From contig JBEAPO010000122.1 of the NCBI GenBank assembly GCA_041164425.1, positions 1-5,036 of the forward strand: DNA of 5,036 nt. Direction: 5' to 3'. This DNA is from F1-20-MAGs119 sp041164425. GTDB lineage: Bacteria > Actinomycetota > Acidimicrobiia > Acidimicrobiales > Ilumatobacteraceae. The position numbers and the translations under genes were made by a program. How positions within the stretch are numbered: the first letter of the stretch is position 1; every line of letters begins with the position of its first letter. This document shows, one piece after another, positions 1-5,036 of the stretch. The notes below the pieces were generated by a model, which worked only from the letters and a program-made list of their open reading frames with translations, did no database searches and was not told the DNA's origin.

Positions 1-11
1 GTCCCGCTACC

Positions 12-986
12 GTGATGGGGCAGATGTCAAACACGTTTTCCAGCGCCCGGTCGGTTGACGTCGTCGTTCCCGGCGCACACTTGATGGCCGAGCTGCTTGG
101 CCAGCGCGACAAGAACCTGCGGATGGTCGAGCAAGCATTCCCCGCGACCGACATGTCGGTGAGGGGAAACGTGATCCATCTCGAGGGCGGAAGCACCGAA
201 ATAGTCGGAAAACTCTTCGAAGAATTGGTGCGATTGCTGCAACGGGGTGAAACCCTCGACGAATTGGTCGTCGGTCGTTCGATCGACATGGTGCGCAGTG
301 ACCAAAGCCCCAGCGTCGTCCTGTCCGATGAGATCGTACGGGTCGCCAAGGGTCGGACGGTCAAACCCAAGACCGCCGGTCAGAAACGCTATGTCGACGC
401 GATCCGCGAGAACGTCATCACATTCGGCATTGGCCCCGCTGGAACGGGCAAGAGTTGGCTCGCCGTGGCGATGGCTGTGCAGGCGTTGCAGGCCAAGCAG
501 GTGCAACGGATCATCCTCACGCGACCCGCAGTCGAAGCGGGCGAGCGACTCGGGTTCCTTCCGGGTGACCTGATGGCGAAGATCGACCCTTATCTCAGGC
601 CGCTTTACGACGCCTTGTACGACATGCTCGAACCCGAGGCGGCGGCCCGCCTCGTCGAGCGCCAAGCGATCGAGGTTGCGCCGCTCGCCTTCATGCGAGG
701 GCGAACACTGAACAACTCGTTCATCATTCTCGACGAGGCGCAGAACACCACGCCCGAACAGATGAAGATGTTTCTCACACGAATCGGTTTCAATTCACGC
801 GTCGTCGTCACGGGTGACATGACGCAGGTCGACGTGGCCCAGGGAAAGAGCGGTCTCACCGATCTCGAGCGAATCCTCACGGGCATCGATGGCCTCGTAT
901 TCGTACATCTCGGCAAAGGTGACGTGGTGCGGCACCGCATCGTTGCCGACATCGTCGCGGCGTACGAAGACGCCGGTCGGAACTGA
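12..986 (+). CDS. phoH: PhoH-like (YbeZ family) P-loop ATPase
   Basis: Cytoplasmic PhoH-family NTPase, called YbeZ in E. coli, where it partners the endoribonuclease YbeY in rRNA maturation. Counting from the GTG at 12, the Walker A motif GPAGTGKS is at residues 141-148. Walker B with its following glutamate, FIILDEAQ, is at 237-244, and a sensor-like strand VVVTGD is at 264-269. The C-terminal signature GDVVRHRIVADIV follows at about 303-315. Residues about 20-90 resemble the small N-terminal KH-like region of bacterial PhoH-like proteins, so the protein is full length (about 320 residues is usual). The start is uncertain. GTG 12, ATG 15 and ATG 24 are all in frame, and GGGG at 17-20 sits very close to ATG 24. 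The frame also stays open to the left edge, so a start outside the window is possible. It is the first of three tightly packed genes, followed by ybeY. The family call is firm; the ybeZ-type role is inferred from gene order. Confidence 0.93.
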   Translation: MMGQMSNTFSSARSVDVVVPGAHLMAELLGQRDKNLRMVEQAFPATDMSVRGNVIHLEGGSTEIVGKLFEELVRLLQRGETLDELVVGRSIDMVRSDQSPSVVLSDEIVRVAKGRTVKPKTAGQKRYVDAIRENVITFGIGPAGTGKSWLAVAMAVQALQAKQVQRIILTRPAVEAGERLGFLPGDLMAKIDPYLRPLYDALYDMLEPEAAARLVERQAIEVAPLAFMRGRTLNNSFIILDEAQNTTPEQMKMFLTRIGFNSRVVVTGDMTQVDVAQGKSGLTDLERILTGIDGLVFVHLGKGDVVRHRIVADIVAAYEDAGRN

Positions 987-1050
987 TCGGGTGATGGTCG
1001 GGTTTTTCGCACGTCGGGCTCGTGCGCGCCGTGTCGGTGGTGACGGTTCG

Positions 1051-1602
1051 GTGCAAATTTTCTGCGCGGATGAACAAAACGATTTCTCCGTCGACGTCGA
1101 CAGATGGAGGCGCCTCGCGGCTCACGTCCTCGTGGCCGAGGGGGTTCGCGGGGCCGCCGAGCTCAGCGTCCTCTTCGTCGATGAAACGACGATCGCCGAG
1201 ATGAACAAAGTCCACATGGGCAAGGATGGGCCCACCGACGTCCTCGCTTTTCCCCTCGACTCGGTCGTCGCCGATGAGTCGCCTGGGCCGGGTCGTGTCT
1301 CGCGCGGGCCGGACAGGCCCGAGATTGACGCCGACGACTATCCACTGCTCTTGGGTGACATCGTCGTGTGTCCGGCAGTTGCAAATCGACAGGCTCCGAC
1401 CCACGCAGGAAACATCGACGACGAGCTCGCATTGCTCGTGACACATGGTGTTCTCCACGTATTGGGCTACGATCACGCCGATGACGACCAGCGGATCGCC
1501 ATGCAGCGGCGCGAGACGGCGCTGCTCGAAGAATTCCATTGGGGACGACCCGCTCCGACTGGTTTTCGGATCGACCACCCCGAAGACGGTGCGGTGAAGT
1601 GA
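1051..1602 (+). CDS. ybeY: YbeY endoribonuclease / rRNA maturation factor
   Basis: Single-domain zinc metalloprotein of the UPF0054 family, needed for 16S rRNA 3'-end processing and 70S quality control. From the GTG at 1051 it has 183 residues. The metal-binding motif HGVLHVLGYDH has His132, His136 and His142. The upstream family blocks GPTDVLAFP (60-68) and GDIVVCP (102-108) are also present. I chose GTG 1051 because VQIFCADEQ then lines up with the first residues of typical YbeY proteins, and GGTGG at 1036-1040 could be a weak ribosome binding site. GTG 991 or ATG 994, 4-7 nt after the phoH stop, would add an Arg-rich tail of 19-20 residues and cannot be excluded. Between the FPLDS and LLLGD blocks there is a long Pro/Gly/Asp-rich insertion at about 1267-1350. 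Met56 stands where E. coli has Arg59. It ends 1 nt before the corC-like start, which suggests translational coupling. Confidence 0.93.
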   Translation: MQIFCADEQNDFSVDVDRWRRLAAHVLVAEGVRGAAELSVLFVDETTIAEMNKVHMGKDGPTDVLAFPLDSVVADESPGPGRVSRGPDRPEIDADDYPLLLGDIVVCPAVANRQAPTHAGNIDDELALLVTHGVLHVLGYDHADDDQRIAMQRRETALLEEFHWGRPAPTGFRIDHPEDGAVK

Positions 1603-1603
1603 A

Positions 1604-2905
1604 GTGTTGACCTCCCGCGTCGCCCTCGTGGCGGCGGCTCCAACCGGTGGTGATTGGGGAATGCTCATCGCAATCCTCGTGCTTCTCGTCGCTCTGATCT
1701 TCTTGGCAGCGGCCGAGATGGGTCTATCGAAAATGACCAAACCAAAGGCGGCGGCGATGGCCGACCAGGGTTTGAAATCCGGCAAGGCTCTGTCGCGCTT
1801 GGTCGAAGACCCTGCGCGTTGGGTGAACCCGATCCTGCTTACGGTCAACGTGTGTCAAACAGTTCAGGCGACGCTCACCGGCGTCGTCGCGGGCAGGCTC
1901 TTCGGGGCCGCTGGCGTTGTTATCGGCATTGGCGTGAATGTCGTGGTGTTCTACGTCCTCGCCGAAGCAGTGCCGAAAACCTATGCGGTCATCTACCCCG
2001 AAAAGGCGGCGCTGTTAGCAGCGAGACCGGTGTGGACTCTGGCGAACTTTTGGCCCTTGCAGTTCGTCTCGCGGGGCCTCATTTCCCTGACAAATGTCAT
2101 CGTGAAGGGAAAGGGACTTCAACAGGGACCTTTCGTATCGGAACAAGAGCTGCTTGGCATCGTCGAGGCGGCTGCTCAAGATGAGGTCATCGAGCACGAG
2201 GAGCGTGAACTCATCGAGTCGATCATCGAGTTCGGCGACACGGTGGTACGCGAAGTCATGGTGCCGCGACCTGACATCGTCACGATCGATCACAATTTGA
2301 CGGTGACCGAAGCGCTCGACGTGGCGATCACCGAGGGTTACAGCCGACTGCCTGTCATCCGTGAACTCGACGACGATGTCGATGTCGTAGGTCTTGCGTT
2401 TACGAAAGACTTGATGCGCGCTGAACGTGAAGGTCATGGGACAGAGCCGATCACTGCCCTCGTGCGTGACGTCCAGATAGTGCCGGAGAACAAGCCCGTG
2501 AGTCGTTTGATGCGCGAGATGCAGACCGACAAGTTTCACATGGCTGTGGTCGCTGACGAACACGGTTCGATTGCTGGCATCGTGTCGCTCGAGGACTGCC
2601 TCGAAGAATTGGTGGGCGAGATCGTCGACGAGTTCGACCAAGAAGAGCAAGAGATCAAACGACTCGCCAACGGGGACTACCTGGTCATGGGTAAAGCATC
2701 CGTGGGCGACGTCAATGACCTGCTCGACATCCGCATTCCCGACGACGACTGGGACACGATTGCGGGTTTTGTCTTCAACATGCTCGAGCACGTGCCAATC
2801 CCCGGTGAGTACGTTGATCACGACGGTTGGCGGTTCGCCGCAGAAGCAGTCGAGGGTCGCCGCATTGCAGTCGTGCGGATCTCGGCGCGTCCGCCTGCCG
2901 ACTAG
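1604..2905 (+). CDS. CNNM/CBS/CorC_HlyC-domain membrane protein (hemolysin C/CorC family)
   Basis: Integral membrane protein of the CorC/MpfA/YbeX group; family members are linked to Mg2+ (or Co2+) export and tolerance. Domains in order: a DUF21/CNNM transmembrane domain at about residues 20-185, with hydrophobic segments near 20-38, 75-97, 102-122 and 142-165. It carries the family landmarks AAAEMGLSKM and EAVPKTYAV. A CBS pair follows: CBS1 at about 213-275, starting VREVMVPRPDIV, and CBS2 at about 283-340, ending in the typical LEELVGEIVDEFD. The C-terminal CorC_HlyC domain spans about 350-428. At 433 residues it is full length. The GTG start at 1604 lies 1 nt after the ybeY stop; TTG 1607, GTG 1628 and ATG 1661 are alternatives. 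ATG 1661 would begin directly at the first helix but has its GGGGA immediately adjacent, so I prefer GTG. Transport direction and ion cannot be read from sequence. The ybeZ-ybeY-ybeX order supports a role alongside ribosome maturation. Confidence 0.92.
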   Translation: MLTSRVALVAAAPTGGDWGMLIAILVLLVALIFLAAAEMGLSKMTKPKAAAMADQGLKSGKALSRLVEDPARWVNPILLTVNVCQTVQATLTGVVAGRLFGAAGVVIGIGVNVVVFYVLAEAVPKTYAVIYPEKAALLAARPVWTLANFWPLQFVSRGLISLTNVIVKGKGLQQGPFVSEQELLGIVEAAAQDEVIEHEERELIESIIEFGDTVVREVMVPRPDIVTIDHNLTVTEALDVAITEGYSRLPVIRELDDDVDVVGLAFTKDLMRAEREGHGTEPITALVRDVQIVPENKPVSRLMREMQTDKFHMAVVADEHGSIAGIVSLEDCLEELVGEIVDEFDQEEQEIKRLANGDYLVMGKASVGDVNDLLDIRIPDDDWDTIAGFVFNMLEHVPIPGEYVDHDGWRFAAEAVEGRRIAVVRISARPPAD

Positions 2906-2914
2906 GTTTGCTGG

Positions 2915-3661
2915 ATGGAAATTTCTTTGGAGGGGCGGGTTGCCCTCGTCACTGGCGCCTCAAAGGGCATCGGTCTTGCGATCGCCAAGTCGATGGCAGA
3001 GAGCGGGGCGAAAGTCATGCTCTCGTCACGCAAGGAAGACCAGCTGCGGACGGCTGCATCCGGAATCAACGGAGACACCGAAGTGTTCGCGGCGAATGCC
3101 GGCGACCTTTCCGCGGCCTCTGCCTGCATCGACGCAACACTGCGTCGATTCGGCTCACTCGACATCCTGGTGAACAACGCCGCCACGAATCCCTACTTCG
3201 GTAAGACATTGGGTGTCGACGAGGGCCGGTTCTCCAAGACCTTCGATGTGAATTTGAAGGGTCCACTCTTCTGGTCGCAGATGGTGTTCGAACGCTGGAT
3301 GAAGAACCATCCCGGGGTGATCGTGAACATTGCGTCGGTGGGCGGAATGAGGGCAGAGGTCGGTCTCGGTGTGTACAACCTCACAAAGGCAGCCCTCATC
3401 CACATGACACGGCAGTTGGCTAGCGAGATTGGTCCGTCGCGCGTCGTGGGAATTGCGCCGGGTCTCGTGAAAACCGACTTTGCAGCAGTGCTTGTCGACA
3501 ACTACGGCGACGCGTTGGCTGGCAGGCTTCCGATGAAGCGTCTCGGGGAGCCCGAGGACATCGCGAACCTTGCCGTGTTTCTTGCCTCCGATGCCGCGAG
3601 TTGGATCACGGGCGAGACGTACGTGATCGACGGTGGCGCCGGCGTCGCCGGCTCGGCCTGA
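2915..3661 (+). CDS. SDR family NAD(P)-dependent oxidoreductase
   Basis: Classical short-chain dehydrogenase/reductase of 248 residues, the usual length, cytoplasmic. The Rossmann dinucleotide motif TGASKGIG is at 13-20 and the structural NNAA motif at 87-90. The catalytic tetrad is complete: Asn113, Ser141, Tyr154 and Lys158 (YNLTK). The C-terminal WITGETYVIDGG at 230-241 is typical. Lys17 in the glycine loop and Arg39 at the end of the second strand suggest a preference for NADP(H); this is inference. The NNAATNPYFG stretch recalls the DHRS4-like/3-ketoacyl-reductase-like subgroup, but the substrate cannot be told. It starts 9 nt after the corC-type stop, with only a partial AGG at 2904-2906 as ribosome binding site, so it is probably co-transcribed with the phoH-ybeY-corC group. 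A stronger GGAGGGG lies inside the gene at 2929-2935 with no usable in-frame start after it. The 3' end faces the MFS gene, 3 nt away. Confidence 0.93.
   Translation: MEISLEGRVALVTGASKGIGLAIAKSMAESGAKVMLSSRKEDQLRTAASGINGDTEVFAANAGDLSAASACIDATLRRFGSLDILVNNAATNPYFGKTLGVDEGRFSKTFDVNLKGPLFWSQMVFERWMKNHPGVIVNIASVGGMRAEVGLGVYNLTKAALIHMTRQLASEIGPSRVVGIAPGLVKTDFAAVLVDNYGDALAGRLPMKRLGEPEDIANLAVFLASDAASWITGETYVIDGGAGVAGSA
3638..3652. other. Short GC hairpin at the convergent gene ends
   Basis: GCCGGC, GTC, GCCGGC forms a perfect 6-bp stem with a 3-nt loop in the last codons of the SDR gene. It sits 13 nt before the junction with the MFS gene. There is no T-run on either side, so it is not a standard intrinsic terminator. 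No other terminator-like structure was seen between the two genes. Confidence 0.25.
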
Positions 3662-3664
3662 CGT

Positions 3665-4876
3665 TCACACGCCGACTGCGGCCGCGTGGCGTGCAATGCC
3701 ACGTGCGCCCACGACAATTGCCACGGTCATGATGATGCCGCCGACCAAAAAAGGTGCCGCATAGTCGTAAACCTTCGCGATGAAGCCGCCGATACCTGAT
3801 CCGACCGCGATGAACCCGGTGCCGATGAACCGATAGGCGGAGTTCACGCGACCAAAGAGTTCGGCGGGAATGATTCGCTGCCGAAGCGAGACGGTGGCAA
3901 CGTTCCACACTGTTCCGGCGATCGACGTCGATGCAGAAGCGATGATGGCGACGGGAATGTTGCGCCACAGTCCCATCGCGAGGCCTGCAATCGCGAACGT
4001 TGCGTACGAGACGATGATCGTCGACGATGTCCCGAATTTCGATGCGACCCGATCACCGGCGAGACCACCGAGTATCGAGCCGGCGCTCATCACGGCGAGC
4101 AGAAGGCCGTATCCGCTTCCGGTTACGCCCAGTTCGTCGCTCGCGTACTTTACGAAGAGTGCCTGACCCATCATCGTTGCCATGTTGCAGATGCCCAACA
4201 TGATGGCCATGGTGCGCAGGAGTCGGTGAGCAAAGAGCCATCGGAGACCATCGGCCAACTGGGTTCTGAACGACGGGCATTCGTTCGCCATCGAAGAACC
4301 CGCTTCATGAGGTATCGAGGCGCGAATCGACGACACGAGATACGCGGCTACGCCAAAAGAGGCCGCGTTGACGGCGAACGGCGTGCCGATTGCTGCGACG
4401 AAGGCCCAGGCGCCGAGAGGCAGGCCAAGGAACGTGTTGCAGATCACCTCGGTGGCGAAGAGTCGTCCGTTGGCGCGCTCCAGCATTTCACTGGGCACGA
4501 TCGCGGGAAGAAAAGCCTGTGCTGACATGTCGAAGATGACTTCGCAGACGCCGACCATCGTGATGATCGCGATGAGCAAACCGATGTTCATGCCACCGGT
4601 CGATGCGAGTACCGCGATGGCGGCAAAGAGAGCGCACCGAGCGATGTTGGCCCGAACCATCAGAATCTTGCGGTCGAGGCGATCGATGACGACCCCGAGC
4701 GGCAACGAGAGGACCAGCCACGGCAAGGTCAGGCCGACACCAACGAGCGCGATCAAACGCGGGTCATTTGTCAAGGAAGCAGCCAGCAAGGGGCCCGCGG
4801 CCGCGTCCATCCCGTCACCGATGTTCGAAATTCCGGACGCGAGCCACTGGCGTCGGAAAGAGGACGGGAAAGTCAC
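3665..4876 (-). CDS. MFS transporter (MFS_3 / EntS-like)
   Basis: Major facilitator superfamily permease of 403 residues in the inner membrane, probably a drug/metabolite exporter. About twelve hydrophobic segments are visible, near residues 14-36, 43-64, 73-91, 96-118, 140-162, 166-184, 219-243, 256-274, 285-303, 308-328, 346-366 and 372-391. The hydrophilic central loop is at about 186-215. The motif A-like loop GVVIDRLDRK is at 61-70 and a weaker second copy, GDRVASKFG, is at 274-282. The stretch LRQRIIPAELFGRVNS (331-346) is typical of the MFS_3 group that includes the enterobactin exporter EntS. The start is GTG (4876-4874). It overlaps by 4 nt the stop of the upstream acyl-CoA synthetase gene, and no Shine-Dalgarno is seen, so translation is probably coupled. 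The substrate is unknown. The neighbour hints at an acylated or carboxylic compound, but that is weak inference. Confidence 0.9.
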   Translation of the reverse strand: MTFPSSFRRQWLASGISNIGDGMDAAAGPLLAASLTNDPRLIALVGVGLTLPWLVLSLPLGVVIDRLDRKILMVRANIARCALFAAIAVLASTGGMNIGLLIAIITMVGVCEVIFDMSAQAFLPAIVPSEMLERANGRLFATEVICNTFLGLPLGAWAFVAAIGTPFAVNAASFGVAAYLVSSIRASIPHEAGSSMANECPSFRTQLADGLRWLFAHRLLRTMAIMLGICNMATMMGQALFVKYASDELGVTGSGYGLLLAVMSAGSILGGLAGDRVASKFGTSSTIIVSYATFAIAGLAMGLWRNIPVAIIASASTSIAGTVWNVATVSLRQRIIPAELFGRVNSAYRFIGTGFIAVGSGIGGFIAKVYDYAAPFLVGGIIMTVAIVVGARGIARHAAAVGV

Positions 4877-5036
4877 CGTTGCGACGCTAGTGCGTCGGCG
4901 AGCGAGCGACGCATGACCTTGCCGAGAGATGTGCGGGGGAGTGATTCGACGATGATCAACTGTCGTGGCGCGCAGTGGCGCGGAAGAGTTTGTGCGACGA
5001 AGTCTCGAATACTTTCCAGCGAGAGCGCTTCGCCGT
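4873..5036 (-). CDS. Acyl-CoA synthetase (AMP-forming) C-terminal end, partial at window edge
   Basis: Partial gene running off the right edge; only the last 53 codons and the TGA stop (4875-4873) are in the window, reading from base 5034 on the minus strand. The translation starts GEALSLESIRDFVAQTLPRH and ends in LADALASQR. It carries SLPRTSLGKVMRRSL, the A10 motif of the AMP-binding_C domain found in acyl-CoA synthetases and other ANL adenylating enzymes. Lys39 of the visible part (codon 4920-4918) is the conserved lysine that contacts the acyl-adenylate in the first half-reaction. The position of the motif, 14 residues before the end, matches the usual C-terminus, so the gene looks intact here. 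ANL enzymes activate carboxylic acids with ATP and then transfer them, usually to CoA. An acyl-AMP ligase or other ANL member cannot be excluded without the N-terminal part. The stop overlaps the MFS start, so the two form one operon. Confidence 0.82.
   Translation of the reverse strand, partial: GEALSLESIRDFVAQTLPRHCAPRQLIIVESLPRTSLGKVMRRSLADALASQR
4882..4913 (-). repeat. Overlapping inverted repeats upstream of the MFS start
   Basis: CGACGC occurs at 4882-4887 and 4907-4912, and its complement GCGTCG lies between them at 4892-4897. The middle copy can pair with either side. One option is a 6-bp stem with a 4-nt loop (4882-4897); the other is a 7-bp stem with a 9-nt loop (4891-4913). In the minus-strand mRNA these lie in the last codons of the acyl-CoA synthetase gene, with the proximal stem 5 nt before the MFS GTG. 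The repeats are plain in the sequence; any regulatory role is inference. They could arise by chance from Arg/Ser/Ala/Asp codons in GC-rich DNA. Confidence 0.4.

Noticed and set aside
27..665. A 212-codon open frame on the minus strand inside phoH
   Set aside because: It is antisense to a clear Walker A/B ATPase and shows no motif or separate ribosome binding site.
889..990. A far-upstream ATG (889) as the ybeY start
   Set aside because: It would place 98 nt of ybeY inside the phoH 3' end and add residues with no resemblance to YbeY; starts after the phoH stop fit the family better.
877..1848. A 323-codon open frame on the minus strand across ybeY and the start of the corC-type gene
   Set aside because: It lies antisense to the well-supported ybeY, and its translation is rich in Arg, Asp and Ser with no recognisable domain. 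Long antisense frames are expected in GC-rich coding DNA.
2015..2821. A 268-codon open frame on the minus strand inside the corC-type gene
   Set aside because: It is the antisense shadow of the CBS and CorC_HlyC region. Its His/Asp/Val-rich translation mirrors Val/Asp/Glu codons on the real strand.
2929..2935. GGAGGGG, a strong Shine-Dalgarno-like sequence
   Set aside because: It is inside the SDR gene after the Met start. No in-frame start follows at a suitable distance before the TGASKGIG motif.
4368..4916. A 182-codon + strand frame opposite the MFS gene
   Set aside because: The minus strand carries a convincing 12-helix transporter; the + strand translation is low-complexity Arg/Ser/Ala/Pro without motifs.

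Overview
The window looks like ordinary chromosome from a high-GC actinobacterium. The codons are rich in G/C at third positions with many CGA/TCG/GAC triplets, GTG starts are common, and the YbeY and CorC-type proteins align best with actinobacterial forms recalled from memory. An Acidimicrobiia-like lineage is my best guess, not a demonstrated assignment. No mobile element, CRISPR array, tRNA or rRNA was seen, and almost every base is coding.

Left block, + strand (1-2905): phoH/ybeZ-like ATPase, ybeY endoribonuclease and a CNNM/CBS/CorC_HlyC membrane protein, in the order found in many bacteria (E. coli ybeZ-ybeY-ybeX). The gaps are very short: ybeY to corC is 1 nt, and phoH to ybeY is 4-64 nt depending on the ybeY start. 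This is almost certainly one operon. PhoH-like proteins and YbeY work together in 16S rRNA 3' maturation and ribosome quality control, and the CorC-type protein is tied to Mg2+ homeostasis, on which ribosomes depend.

Middle (2915-3661): a classical short-chain dehydrogenase/reductase with a complete N-S-Y-K tetrad starts 9 nt after corC on the same strand. It is probably a read-through member of the operon, although it has no obvious link to ribosome maturation. In many actinobacteria era would be expected at or near this place.

Right block, - strand (3665-5036): an MFS_3-type 12-helix transporter runs towards the SDR gene, with only 3 nt between the two stop codons. Its GTG start overlaps by 4 nt (GTGA) the stop codon of a further minus-strand gene that runs off the right edge. 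That partial gene encodes the last 53 residues of an AMP-forming acyl-CoA synthetase, including the A10 lysine motif. It is easy to miss because it has no start inside the window.

I found no clear new biological system. The points most worth a second look are the Met in YbeY at the place of E. coli Arg59, the long insertion in the same protein, the acyl-CoA synthetase/MFS coupled pair, and mutually exclusive hairpins just upstream of the MFS start.
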